This document shows, piece by piece, positions 1 to 11,094 of a DNA stretch of 64,000 nt. Made by a program: the position numbers and the translations under genes. Below the pieces are notes generated by a model. It was not told the DNA's origin. It saw only the letters and a list, made by a program, of their open reading frames with translations, and did not search any database. How positions within the stretch are numbered: the stretch's first letter is position 1; each line of letters starts with the position of its first letter. The stretch comes from Meghimatium bilineatum (Eukaryota > Mollusca > Gastropoda > Stylommatophora > Philomycidae). The DNA lies in contig CM067298.1 in assembly GCA_034231615.1 (NCBI GenBank), positions 63,394,387 through 63,458,386 on the forward strand, given 5' to 3'.

Positions 1-83
1 TATGCATCTTACTTCAGATTGCATTTCGGTACTCTTTTCTCTGTGGAATAGGACAATTAATGTAATCCAAAAGCATTTCGTCG

Positions 84-2305
84 TGTTTTAAGACATACAT
101 GCCAGGGCCAGATGGCATTAGATACGATGACATTAGTCAAAGAACGGATGAGGAGTTGGGAGAGTTGGCGGACATGTTCAATAATAGCCTTCTAAAGGGC
201 ACAGTGAAAGAAGACTGGTTGCACAGCTATTTAGTTCCACTACACAAACCTGGGAAGGACCACACCAGGATACATGACTACAGAATAATAACTATGCAGA
301 ATACGATTGGCAAGCTTTTGGAAAACATTGTGGCCCGGAAGGTATCGTGTTATCTTGAAAGAAATAAGTGTTTACCAACATTGTTAGGAGGATATCGTCC
401 AGGAAAGAAGACATGGCAGAATGCAGCCATATTTGCGCAGGATGTTTTTGAGAGGTTCGATTCGCGCATGGAGACATGTGCGGTCGCAATAGACCTTGAG
501 GATGCGTACAATAGGGTGTCCTTGGATATCTTGATGCACCAGCAGTTAAATCTTGCAGTTAATCCTTTTGTCGTGCGTTGGGTTGGCGCCGCCCTGATGC
601 ACAGTGTTGTAGTTCTTAAGTGTGGTAACTGGATATCTACACCAACGGTTATTAGCCCTGGCCTGCCACATGGATCGCCTCTATCTCCTGTACTTTTCAA
701 TGTATACACAGTACATATCGCTAGCAATCAAATCACAGGTGTTGGCAGAACGATGTCATATGCCGATGATATCCTGGTGTATAGACAGGGCAGAAATCGA
801 GAAGAGTGCGTCGTGGAACTACAGAAGGAGCTGGACAGACTGACAAATTGTTGTCGAGATACGGGAGCAGTGGTTAATCCATCTAAGGCATTCGTGACGT
901 GGTTTTCCTTGAACAATCACATGGTAAAGACACCCATGCCACAAGTTTCGTTGTTCGGGAAAAGTTTAGAAAGAACTAGCACAATGAGATATCTGGGTGT
1001 ATTTTTTGACAGAAGCCTGAGTTTCAGGGAACATGTTGACCACATTATCATAAGGGCAGGCAAAGGCTTAGCAGCAATGAAGGTTATGGCTGCTGCGCAG
1101 TGTGAGCAAAGATTCTTTCTTTTGTACCAGGGTTTGGTTGTGACTGTGGTGGAATATGCATTGGCAATTCTGACTCTTAGCCAAACTCAGATCGAAAGAC
1201 TGGATAGAGTCTATAATGCAGCAATACGTATCATTCTGGGATGCACAAGAGCCACATCGACAAGAGCTATGCGATACCTACTTGACTGCCCAACAGCTGA
1301 GAATAGATTACAGTATTGCCGTGCACGAGAGTACCTTCAAATACATGCAGATAAGGAACACCCGTTGCATTCCGAAATACAGATTGTTGAAAGCAGCATA
1401 CTCAAGAGAGGAAGGTCATGGATGGGACGTGCTGAGGATGTAATACAAAGCGTGTGCAGATTACAGGTTGTGGCAGCAGGTGCGAAATGGATAGGTCTAC
1501 CCACAGATTTCGAAACTTGTTTGAGAGTAGTAATATCACTTAGCAGGGAATGCAGAGAATGGTGTCCCACAGCTGTGGAGAAAGAAGTGCAGGCTATAAT
1601 CAGTGAGAATACCAAAGAGGGGGATGTGATTATATACACTGATGGATCTGTAATTAGAGATGTTCGCAGTGCTTGGGCCTTTACAGCTCAGTGCGCAGGT
1701 AAAACGATCAAGGAGGAAAGTGGTGCTTTTGCGGTCACTACGAGTAGTATGACCATGGAGACTATGGCGGTGACCAAAGCATTCGAGTGGCTACGCACAC
1801 AGAAGGTAACGCAGGTCTGCATCTTGAGTGACTCTATAAGTATGATTAAGAAGGTACAAGTGGGTCTCGTTCGCGAACAGTGGATTGAGCCCTTGCGAAA
1901 TGCGAGCTTGAAAGCGGTTACATTTATTTTCGTGCAGGGACATGTGGGCGTTCGAGGCAATGAAAGAGCGGATCAACTGGCATCGTGTGCGATTGTGGCA
2001 CAGGGCGATGGGGCAATGGATCGCGCTGACGTTTTGAACTCCTTAAGAGATATAACACGCGAGAGTGAGACTAATGTGGATGATGATTCCTTTTCAATTG
2101 CTAGGATTAAAGATCAGGGATTCAAATGCGGTGTTGCTAGAGGTGAACATTTTGGAGGGCGCAGAAGAATGATGGTCAACCAGCATAGGACCGGTACTGT
2201 CAGAAGAAGTGTGATGGCGGATACACTCAAGGAGAGATCGTAGCAACTATGGATGTGTCCAGTTTGCAGTGATGATGATCCGACGACTAACTAACTAACT
2301 ATACA
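84..2305 (+). mobile_element. I/Jockey-type non-LTR retrotransposon (LINE), 5'-truncated
   Basis: The element is recognised from its ORF2 C-terminal two thirds: reverse transcriptase followed by RNase H. No apurinic endonuclease domain or ORF1 is visible upstream. The reading frame has a stop at 63-65, so the copy is either 5'-truncated or broken near its left edge. The 3' end is a short run of TAAC repeats (about 2287-2301), a simple-repeat tail of the kind LINEs leave. Recognisable element sequence ends there. The exact clade (I, Jockey or Ingi-like) is not decided by eye. RNase H downstream of the reverse transcriptase is known for the I group and some Jockey-group elements. Confidence 0.85.
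99..2243 (+). CDS. Reverse transcriptase-RNase H polyprotein fragment of a LINE (714 aa)
   Basis: This enzyme would copy LINE RNA into DNA at a nicked target site (target-primed reverse transcription). Residues 1-12 carry the PGPDGI motif at the start of the fingers domain. The first catalytic aspartate is D132 in AIDLEDAY. The YADD box is at residues 221-224. A thumb/linker with C-x-W-like retroelement features follows. RNase H starts near 510 and keeps all four acidic residues: D515 (YTDGS), E554, D578 (LSDS) and D625 (NERADQ). The frame is open over 2.1 kb with no frameshift, so this is a fairly young copy. It ends at TAG 2241-2243. The same frame then continues for 16 codons to TAA at 2292-2294 and contains a CPVC pair, which looks like the normal C terminus with its zinc-binding cysteines cut off by a nonsense change. 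The listed Met is probably not the native start, since the family normally has an endonuclease upstream. Confidence 0.85.
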   Translation: MPGPDGIRYDDISQRTDEELGELADMFNNSLLKGTVKEDWLHSYLVPLHKPGKDHTRIHDYRIITMQNTIGKLLENIVARKVSCYLERNKCLPTLLGGYRPGKKTWQNAAIFAQDVFERFDSRMETCAVAIDLEDAYNRVSLDILMHQQLNLAVNPFVVRWVGAALMHSVVVLKCGNWISTPTVISPGLPHGSPLSPVLFNVYTVHIASNQITGVGRTMSYADDILVYRQGRNREECVVELQKELDRLTNCCRDTGAVVNPSKAFVTWFSLNNHMVKTPMPQVSLFGKSLERTSTMRYLGVFFDRSLSFREHVDHIIIRAGKGLAAMKVMAAAQCEQRFFLLYQGLVVTVVEYALAILTLSQTQIERLDRVYNAAIRIILGCTRATSTRAMRYLLDCPTAENRLQYCRAREYLQIHADKEHPLHSEIQIVESSILKRGRSWMGRAEDVIQSVCRLQVVAAGAKWIGLPTDFETCLRVVISLSRECREWCPTAVEKEVQAIISENTKEGDVIIYTDGSVIRDVRSAWAFTAQCAGKTIKEESGAFAVTTSSMTMETMAVTKAFEWLRTQKVTQVCILSDSISMIKKVQVGLVREQWIEPLRNASLKAVTFIFVQGHVGVRGNERADQLASCAIVAQGDGAMDRADVLNSLRDITRESETNVDDDSFSIARIKDQGFKCGVARGEHFGGRRRMMVNQHRTGTVRRSVMADTLKERS

Positions 2306-2544
2306 TGCCAATGTATGTACTTGAAATGCTCAAGTGTGACTTTAAATTCGCAGCCTTCTACCAAATTATTTTTTCCCAAAACTGAGGTCGTGAAAGTAAT
2401 CTGCTCTCCAAGTTTGGGATCGTGAATCGAAAAAATCATTTCTCCAAGGTTTATATCGTTAAGATAATATCATGATACAAAGCCGTAGAATTAATACCAT
2501 GCATAAGTTAGTTTAAATATTATTCTATATCATAATGTTGCTGA

Positions 2545-2875
2545 ATGTCACACACGCCTGTGGTTGCGTCTGTGGGTCTCACCAATGGGCCAATAGACAA
2601 ACCACCCATCTAACAGAAAACCTTAGTGGATGGCATGCCGTTATATTGAGGTTATCTTCTAGAGAAGCTTCATGGCACGTCATCTATACAATTATGCTTG
2701 TATTTTGTTTTTGAAATGTGTTTCATGTTTACCTTATCACACTCTATGGTTGGGAGAGAGCCAGAGATGTACTGTGCAGCACTGGGGAAGAGGAAACTGA
2801 CAGCACTGTTTTTTCTTATGGCTGAAACCCATCATAGAGGCACAGTGACTCAGGACGTGAACGAATGTTCTGTTT
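2545..2875 (+). mobile_element. Dispersed repeat R1, copy 1 (5' part)
   Basis: About 330 bp here recur in inverted orientation at 4.90-5.24 kb. Shared landmarks include GTCTGTGGGTCTCACCAATG near 2569, GCATGCCGTTATATTGAGG near 2632, and GGCACAGTGACTCAGGACGTG near 2840. A shorter third copy lies at 22.46-22.61 kb. I do not recognise the family. The orientation is set by the tail seen in other copies. The small open frame at 2698-2985 lies mostly in this repeat and is not a gene. Confidence 0.65.
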
Positions 2876-4329
2876 TCAACGCTTCACGGACGCAATTGAA
2901 AAGGCAATTTGAAAGTGACCGCAGACTGGTGTTACTTTTTAAGGGAGATTTCACTAAACTCGGAGGCATCATGTGCCATTCATGAATGTGAAATAAAATT
3001 TGCAGTTACGGCATTCGAGAGTATGTTGAAAACCTATATCCCTACTACCTAAATGTTCTTACAAAAAATATAGATATTTTAATACCAAAGGATTACACAG
3101 GCGACCATAGTTGGAGATATAGATATTGTCCATTCGTAATAAAGTCTTCCCATTGGAAAAACTATAAATGAAAAGGATGCAATTGACTATTGATTATTAA
3201 TTTAACATACACTTATTCATATCATCATTAATAATATCATATGGATGTCCTGCAAATTATAATCAAAGTTACACGTTTTCTAACTTTCTTGAACTAGTGC
3301 ATGTGGATAAAACATTAATGCACCTCTAATTTCGCAATGACAAATCTGTATCAAATCAGAACATGATGACAGCACTCTCAAATGTGTATTTTTGAATCTC
3401 TCTGGTACGTGCAGAGACGATTGAAAAGTTATAATCTGGTATAGAAATCCATATAACGTTTGGCACACTTATCCAGAAAATACGCATGGAAAAACACGGA
3501 CATGCCTAGCAGCAAACATTAAGAAAATCATGCAGAAAGCAGAATTTAAATCAGGTCTATACAGATGACACCCAAGCGCATCGCAAATGGAGTCAACAAG
3601 TGTTCCGTATTTGACCATACAGCGTGTCCAGTTGCGGTAAGTTGAAGACGGAGAACTTATTCAAATGACATTATTTATAGAAAACCATGGATTTTTAGAG
3701 ATATCGGACACTTTCTTATTACCATGTTTATGTGTTTCACACTTTAGTGGTATATCTATAAATGTACTAAGGGATACTAACTGAATTGAATATATACATT
3801 TTATAAATGTGATGCATTCTTTTCTATTCCGAATATTTAGTGATACTCCTGCAAAGTATTAATTAATATTGGTACATGTATATCATATGTTCAAACATTC
3901 GATAAAATCTCATCTGAGAACAATTCAAGTTAAATGTGAACATGGATATCATTTTAATAGGTCATCATTATTCCAAGAACGCTTGCAGAAAATTATTAGA
4001 AGACAAATTTAAATAGTTTGCGACAAAATTGCAAGATACTGATTGCACGCATTTCAGAACAATTATTTTATGAGGTTATGTGAAGATACATATATTGTCA
4101 TGCTAGCTTGGTTTGTAACCGCTATTTAATCATCATGCATGATGGAAAACAATTTTACTTGTGTACCAATTACAATATGGTTTACTGTCTATTGCCGCAT
4201 CCCACAAAATGAGTAAGGAATGATGTTATTACCACCATCAGATTTGTACATCTTGGATGGTCTGTTTGCAACACAACCTTATCCCTTAATTATTTACCTC
4301 TTAGAAAGAAGTCTGATGTTTCATGTCGA
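2876..4329. other. AT-rich stretch without a gene
   Basis: No long frame or known element is visible. A segment at about 3345-3450 weakly resembles about 20055-20150: both have an ATCTCT-GG-GCAGAGA core followed by similar AT-rich text. They may be two old copies of one repeat. That similarity is low and could be chance. Confidence 0.4.
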
Positions 4330-4405
4330 AACGTGACGATATTGCAACTGAAATGCAAATAACGACAATACATTCCATCCTCTGCACTACGTCCTACTAA
4401 TCAGA
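4330..4405 (+). mobile_element. Relic of SINE S1 3' part
   Basis: This text aligns, with many changes, to the last third of the S1 copies at 38.4 and 40.9 kb. Landmarks are CATTCC followed by CTCTGCACTACGTCCTACTAATC, against CATTCCGTTCTCCGGACTACATCCTGCTAATC in S1. The (GAA)n tail is not preserved. Confidence 0.45.
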
Positions 4406-4612
4406 TATAGTTATAGGGCAGACGTAGAGAAATGAAACGACGACATTATTTTGCAATCACTTTTGTAAATGATTATATTGATTTTCATTAGAAATGTTCT
4501 CCATTTATAGTAAGCATGTGATGTGTGTAAACCTGATGTTTTGAACATGATGGTCGGTCGATATTTGAGTTGTCTGTATTGTTCATGACCAACGTAGACT
4601 ACAAAAAACATT

Positions 4613-5235
4613 TTGTTGGTTGGTTGGTTGCTGATCAAGCAGTCCATGGGCTGATGCCCTTTGACCTAATGCCATTAAATGGCATTATATTGCTGGGAAG
4701 TCTGTGAATTTTGAGCCCAATCCGGGACAGAGCCAGATAATAACTATCACACCTCCAGGAAGGTAGGTTTCAACCTATGCTCTGCTCCTAGTCACTGTAG
4801 CCAAGATAGGGTTCACTGTGCTTATTTCCCGCCACCAATTGACTACTGGTTATGCCGAACTTCTCTATTGCTCTAGGCATGCAACCAAATGTTCAAGTCA
4901 AAATGATTGTCACGTCCTGAGTCACTGTGCCTATATGATAGGTCTCAGCCACAGGACAAATAATGCTGTCCGTTTCCTCCTCCTCAGTGCTGCAAAGTAC
5001 ATCTCCGGCTCCCTCCCAACCACAGCCATATGCATATATATTCAGGTAAACATGAAAAACATTTCAACAACAAAAAAAGCACAATTGTATAGATGACGTG
5101 CCATGAAGCTTCTATAAGAAGATAACTTAAATATAACGGCATGTCATCCACTAAGCTTTTCTGTTGCATGAGTGGTTTGTCTAGTGGGCCATTGGTGAGA
5201 CCCACAGACGCAATCACATGCGTGAAACATTTTGT
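4613..5235 (-). mobile_element. Dispersed repeat R1, longest copy (about 620 bp)
   Basis: Read on the minus strand, this copy runs from about 5235 to a (CCAA)n-type tail, seen on the plus strand as repeated TTGG at 4613-4630. Its first 330 bp match copy 1 at 2545-2875 in inverted orientation. Its last part matches 30293-30500 and the short copy at 35684-35770. A simple-repeat tail, 5' truncation of other copies and a target duplication at 35.7 kb all indicate a retroposed element, either a long SINE or a LINE 3' untranslated region. No reverse transcriptase is seen. Small open frames across it are not supported as genes. Confidence 0.65.
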
Positions 5236-6435
5236 TAATATCTTCTTTTTACCCACAAATAAATTAAATTTAAAAAACAACATATTAAACAACCAGAGTT
5301 AATACATGCTAATCCTATATTAACCAGTCAAAACTCTTGTTTGTTCCGACTGGCCGACATACTTTTTTTTTCATTCGATGACTATAGAAAGTGACCTTTG
5401 ACAAAAAAAACGATCAATTCTTTATGGCTATTACGAATGGCTATATGACTGAACTACCAGAACCGCGTTCTCCGCGTATGTTTTGATGGTTGTAACGATC
5501 TGAAATAGCCAAATTTGACTAACATTTGCGGTTGAAAGGAACGTATCCCAATACACGTGTTATGTGTTACTTAACTAACTGCTCAAATGAATCAACTCAG
5601 AGGTCTGACACATTAGATGAATTATCTCGCTGGTCTTAGCTTATCTAAAGTCGGTTATTGTGTTTTTGTGTACACTTATGTTTTTATTCTGTGTGACTGA
5701 ATTTATCTGTATAATTTTGCATCTTATCATCAGATCGTATTTATCAATACAATATCAGAGGATGCGCTCTGTGGTAAAACTACAATAACAAACTAAAGTA
5801 ACTAAACGTTTTGTTAGTGGACATACATATTCCAAACAATTTGTCTCCGAAATATGTGAAAATCGAATAACATAACAGAATTATAGATACAACTGTCAAT
5901 GTCAGATCTTGAATCCCTATGATTGACACCCAATGTGATACATTCAGAAATACGCTAATCTGGTTACATGGAATGTATGCGAGATTTTACAAAACTCATC
6001 TTTGGTGATATGAAACATGCCTTCATTCTCAGGTTGGTCAAACGAAGAGCTAACATGACTCGCTAAAGACGTCACTGACAGCCTTTGCCATTAAACCATA
6101 ATAAATGGGGGGGGGGAGTTAGACGAAACAGAACTGTATTGCCATCTACTGTATAAAAAAGTCACACCATCTTGTGAAGAAAGGATAATTGCAGAACCTC
6201 AACACATGAGACTAGAAAAAAGGGAAGGGCATAATATAAAATGACAATAACATACCCGTCATCTTTCGGTCATCATATGTGTAATTGTTCATTTACAAAC
6301 TTATAGACAACAATATGGCTGTAACTGAATTTCATAAAGTGGATGTCACAGATTGCCATCACTACTTTGGATGGAGAAAAAAATGATATCAACACACATA
6401 TTGATAATGCTTCTATGTAAACTTTTTGTGAGACA
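5236..6435. other. AT-rich stretch, nothing recognised
   Basis: No supported gene or element was found. A G-run sits at about 6108-6117. Confidence 0.5.
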
Positions 6436-6713
6436 CACTTCTTTCAATATTTGCATGTGTTTTATTGATACACTTTTGTATCCCACTTATTTCAATATTT
6501 GTATGTGTTTTATTGATACACTGTTGTAGCCCAATTATTTCAATGTCTGTATGTGTTTTATTGATACACTATTGTAGCCCACTCATTTCAATGTGTGTAT
6601 GTGTTTTATTGATACACTATTGTAGCCCACTTATTTCAATGTTTGTATGTGTTTTATTGATACACTATTGTAAGGCACTTATTTCAATATGTGTATGTGT
6701 TTTACTGATACAC
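6436..6713. repeat. 48-bp minisatellite, about 6 copies
   Basis: The core TATTGATACAC recurs at 6463, 6511, 6559, 6607, 6655 and 6703, exactly 48 bp apart. Because 48 is a multiple of 3, one frame stays open (6465-6737) and encodes a 16-residue hydrophobic repeat (CVLLIHYC core). I take this as a by-product of the period. The array ends where the SINE S4 copy begins. Confidence 0.9.
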
Positions 6714-6962
6714 ACATTACACTGGCTTCGTATATGAGTGGTCCTAGGTTCATTCCCCAGTTGAGGCGGAAATGTTTTTTCAGATCGCAACGGCTCCCAG
6801 GTCGACCCAGTCTTAAATGGGTACCGGATTAATCCGGGAAGTAAAGACTGCAATGGAGAGGAGATGGGCTACCGCCCTCATTTGCAGAGCCTTTGAAATG
6901 TGAGATCGCTAACATCTAACACCTCTACGGCATTAATAAATCTATGAGTTACTTTACTTTAC
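6714..6962 (+). mobile_element. tRNA-derived SINE S4, copy 1
   Basis: About 245 bp here match the reverse complement of 49405-49664. A pol III B-box-like GGTTCATTCC lies at 6747-6756. The A-box region expected upstream is lost at the junction with the minisatellite, so this copy is truncated at the head. The body carries a conserved central motif, GTACCGGATTAATCCGGGAA (about 6821-6840). The tail is TTACTTTACTTTA. Confidence 0.75.
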
Positions 6963-9200
6963 TATGTGTGGCATTGGTGATTTGAGCTAACCAGTTTAGA
7001 TGAAAGTGATAGTTCTTTGAATTTAATGCAAGAACGATCATCGAACTGCAAACTTGATAATTGCAATCACGAAAACTGTAATTGTTTTAATTGTGTTTTA
7101 CATAAAGTCTGAACGCAAATATCAAGCAGGTCGTAAAACAAGACAAGAAAGTTTTAACAGGCATTTCAAGTCGCCCGATTTACAAAACACTTTTGTGGGT
7201 CAAAAATGGGACAAAGAATATCAGCACTGATATGCATGGAAGTAGTAAAAGTTCAATATCTCCACAGTCTATTTCGTTCAGAGCAATGTTAGCATCGCAC
7301 TATTTACGGTTTCATCAATCATTTTTTTCTTTCTTTTCATTGTTTGGTATATGGTTCTGCAAGTTCAATGTGTTAGTTTGTTTTCTATCATTATGTGTTA
7401 GTTTGTTTTGGCTCATAAGCCATTGGAAAAAGCAATTTTAAATCCAATGTAGTTCGAAGAGCCAGTAAAAATTGCTTGGTGGAGGAATTTTATCTCGGGT
7501 CGTATTTTGTACATTGTCTTTAACATTTCTGCTAGACAAGTACTTTTAAAAAAATTTCGTGCTATCGTTCCCCTTTTTATAGTATATGGACCAGAGTATC
7601 CGAGTTGGTGTGTGTGTATGTGTGTGTATCAATATTTTATATATATTAGTGTGTTTTTACTGTGATTTTGAAATTGGAGGTTACTCACGTGTGGCTTGTT
7701 TACTAGTACTAAATACTATATTCAGATTTCCTAGGACGGGAAGAATACTGGGTTCAAATGTATTGCTGGTTTCGGGTTTGATCTCCCAAACCTCCACCTT
7801 ATCTAGGGCTTTGGATTTATACCAATATAATTGTACGGTCTTCTGATTATTATCGGTATATAATAATTTTTTGTCTTGTTATTCTGCTAAAAAGGCACTA
7901 TATATAAATAACTACTTTTTCTATTAAGACTAGACGCTTTTAAAGATATTCTTTCCAGTTTAATATTTTGTATTTAATATTTATGTTAAAATAGTTTTTA
8001 TTTTATTTTGATGAAGGTCCGTTTGCCGTAACGTCGGTCGAATGTATCCCTGTTTATACTGTTTACAAGAATAATCTCAGCTTTGGGAATGGATTTGAAA
8101 ACAGTCCAATAGTCTATTACAATTATATTAGTGCCCGAGACCACACTATACCATCAATTGAGATTCATAGAATAGTCCAATCTAATATATACCTATCGTA
8201 CGTATATGTAGATTTATACATATTTGTCCATGGGTCGTTATTCCTGTTGTATAAAATCTATTTTAATTGGTTGTCATGATTTTCCTGTTATCAATACTCT
8301 AGAGTTGTATGTGTGTTTCTAATCAGTAATAAATTACAACTGCCTGGAAACTGTAATGTGGAAAATAAAAATCGGAAACAAATGATAATGAAATTTCGAT
8401 TATAAATTGAAGAACACTGGTAACACACAGATCGACTTTTCAAACGAAATGACTTTATCAACACAACATAACAGTCGTGGTGTGATATGTTATATTATGA
8501 TAAACGACATTTGTAGAGCAGGTCAATATGTATGTTTTCCTCTATGCATGTGTCGATGATCTGGTTTATTTTCGGTGAATATGGATCTCTACATTCATGT
8601 TGTAGTGCACAGATACCAAGAGATATCATCTTCCTTAAACAAGGTAACAAACAATTTAAACAATTTAATAAGGAAGAAATGATCATTTATGATAGCACAC
8701 TCCTGACCACCCAGAATTATTCTCAACTGTTTCATTCTAAAGTTTAAAAGAGGAAATGGTTTAATCAAACTTCAGAAACGTATCAATCGTTCGATTATAA
8801 TCTAAACTGACAGCGGGAATGGTTTCATTTGAAAGTAACTTTCAACGAATATAGCAATTACCACAGCGATTGTTCATAACAAACTTGTAGGCTGTGTTTG
8901 GTTATATGTACTTTGTTTGATAGAAATAGACGTTTGCTGCTTTTGTTTTCTCCATTCATTCTCGTGGAAAAACATCAAAGAAGTTGGGAAATATAAGTTT
9001 AATGTGGCAGAACCGTCTTTGTTTACGTGTAGTCACTGATTATATAAAGATTAATACGTTTGATGTTTCAGTTGTTGGTTTTGCACCTTTTCATTATTTC
9101 TGTAATTTATTCTTTCTTTTAAAGAGGTCTACCCGTTCAGAAAGCAATGGGGAACTACTGAAACGTATACAGTGCTAAGACATAATGTGTGTGTGTGTGT
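6963..9200. other. AT-rich stretch with possible repeat fragments
   Basis: No gene is supported. A (TG)n-rich tract is at about 7600-7630. A B-box-like GGTTTGATCTCC lies near 7779 without a convincing tRNA fold around it. (GT)n lies at 9186-9200. The Penelope-like 3' motif near 8.0 kb is listed separately. Confidence 0.4.
8009..8048 (+). other. Penelope-like 3' motif (possible element relic)
   Basis: TTTGATGAAGGTCCGTTTGC is followed by CCGTAACGTCGG. A motif of the form GA-GAAGG...CCGAAACGTTG lies downstream of the coding region in many Penelope-like elements, as I recall. Similar text occurs at about 14541-14575 and 35039-35070. No coding sequence accompanies it here. Confidence 0.35.
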
Positions 9201-9440
9201 AATGTGACGTATTCTTTCTAGAACACAGTCAACAGTATGCAGTTACTGAAAACCGCACAGTCTCTGGCAAGTTGTCCCGCCCCATCTAGCGACATGTGCA
9301 TGCATTTCTGAATATCTCTTGTCCAGGGACGTCTTGGTCCCTTTTCATAAATTGCCTTCTATTACCCCCTTCAGCAACACTTTTTCCATACCATCATGTC
9401 TCTTCACATGGCCGAAAAAAAACCTAACGTAATTCGTAAT
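9201..9440 (-). pseudogene. LINE ORF2 C-terminal relic
   Basis: The minus strand reads FFGHVKRHDGMEKVLLKG and then a broken basic tail. This fits the C-terminal region that follows reverse transcriptase in CR1/RTE-type LINEs (FGH-R-D-...-L-G-I-G). The 3'-terminal text CTAGAAAGAATACGTCAC is shared with the copy at 14841-15068, so both belong to one family. A (GT)n tract flanks the 3' end. Stops and frameshifts make it non-functional. Confidence 0.65.
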
Positions 9441-9555
9441 ATGGGGTTTAAAAGCCAGCCTTCTTTAACGTTGATTATGCTTACATAAACAAACACATAA
9501 GGACCACAATTAAGCTACAAGGTTCTGACAGCGGGTCCGCCAGCCTGGGCATGGT

Positions 9556-9735
9556 TTATAAAGATTAATCATGGAAAGAACAGGTCGAGGGAAGAGAACA
9601 AGAGGCAGACGAAGACTACGAAGGACACATGGCATCGGCAACCTTATGAATGTGATAAAAGACGCTTTGCAACTAGCACGGAACCCAGAGGCTTACAGAG
9701 GGACATTGAAGATAACGTTCTGCTACTTACACGTC
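9556..9735 (+). pseudogene. LINE ORF2 C-terminal tail relic
   Basis: The frame 9571-9753 reads GRGKRTRGRRRLRRTHGIGN and then LARNPEAYR. This basic G-R-R-RGR-RLRRTDGI pattern plus a late LAR-RE-YR is typical of the extreme C terminus of several LINE ORF2 proteins. Only this tail is present, so it is a dead 5'-truncated copy. The AT-rich (TATA)-like stretch after it may be the old 3' tail. Confidence 0.55.
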
Positions 9736-9739
9736 TTAT

Positions 9740-11094
9740 ATATAGATATATAGAAGATATCTGATTGAATAAATGCGTTATATATCATTGAGTGACAGCT
9801 TCTGAAGACTTTAATACATTGTGCTCACCCGTAAGCCCCGGCTGGTGGATGAATGCTATTTTAGAATAGTGTCAGCTAAAAAATATGGATTGGGTTTTAT
9901 CGCCGTGAAATACACATTGACATAGATTGCTATAATCCTATAGTTTACTTCGTCGAAACGTTGTGTCAGACGACATTCGTATATGTATATATAAATATAT
10001 ATATATATCCTACGGTTATCCTACGGATTTACAAAGACGGCAGTTGTCAATAAAGATTATCAGAATGTCTCGTCGTAGAGACACTTTTCCAAGAGTTTAT
10101 ATGGAAAATATATGTGCGGGTGTCTATCAAGCTCTTCTCTCTACCAGTCATGGGTGTTTATGTTACATAGAGTCACTCATATTTACTTATTCGATTTGCT
10201 TTGTGTTTTTTATTGAATGGCGCTACAATGTACAAGCAAAGCGTGACAAAGCGGGGTATAGGAGACTGTCAACTTAAACTTTAAATATGAACTAGTTTCC
10301 GATTTACTTGCACTATATTGTTTGGCCTTGGCTATTTTTGGTGACTAGTCCAAGTATGTAAATAGGGACTAATCAACATTCCAACAATAATCACAAACGT
10401 TACAAACTTGGTGCAAATTAATTCAACTCGAGGGCCTTTAGTATTGTTTACAGCCATGAATAAAACGACTAATAATGACTTTCCTGAATAAGGATTTGGT
10501 TAGTTACTATGAGGCAGTCACGTTATGTTTGGTAACAACCGATGCCTTTTTAATTACACCGCAGCTCACCGTGGACACCTATAAAGCATCTAGAAGACCG
10601 TTATCTGACTCCTGGAGTAAGTGAAGAAAAAAATTAATAAATGTGATCAAGGAAAAATACCATTATGAGTTTACATACTTACATATTTTTCAAGATGGTC
10701 GCTGTCTATTCTAACAGGATAAAGTGCCGTGTTTATATTTAGATATTATAAGATATACAATACAATTCACATTGTGGATTACACCTGGAGGAAGATATTT
10801 CTATATTTCATAATAAGAGAAGTTTCTAAAGTGAATAAGTGCAGTAATAAGTTTTCAAAGTGAATATGTAAACAACAGAGGAGATGATAACAACAATTAT
10901 GGCCGTGGCCAGCACGGGGAAATGGGCAATCCCGAGTAGACTTATTACACAGCCCTTAACCTGTGACTGACCTAGCACTTCGACAAGGGATACACAAAGT
11001 GCTCAATAAGAAAATTAAATGGAGAAGGCACATCACACGCAAAAGAGATCAGCGGTAACAACAAAAATAGTAACTGTCAACATATGTGGCATTA
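9740..11094. other. Stretch without recognised genes
   Basis: A TA-rich microsatellite lies at about 9983-10008. The open frame 9963-10277 spans it and has no recognisable domain. The segment 10900-11000 is less AT-rich but unassigned. Confidence 0.4.

Noticed and set aside
350-727. Minus-strand frame antisense to the LINE at 99-2243
   Set aside because: Shadow of a well-supported sense RT frame. Also 292-489, 728-916, 1337-1639 and 1688-1976.
2698-2985. 95-codon plus-strand frame
   Set aside because: Most of it lies in repeat R1, whose other copies do not keep the frame.
2545-5235. DNA transposon with 330-bp terminal inverted repeats
   Set aside because: Other copies of the same repeat occur singly, one with a target duplication and simple-repeat tail, so two opposite retroposed insertions explain the arms better.
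6465-6737. 90-codon frame with 16-residue hydrophobic repeats
   Set aside because: Consequence of a 48-bp period without a stop in that frame. It runs into the SINE and has no support as a gene.
7745-7795. B-box-like GGTTCAAAT and GGTTTGATCTCC as a tRNA gene
   Set aside because: No matching acceptor, D-arm or anticodon arm could be drawn around them.
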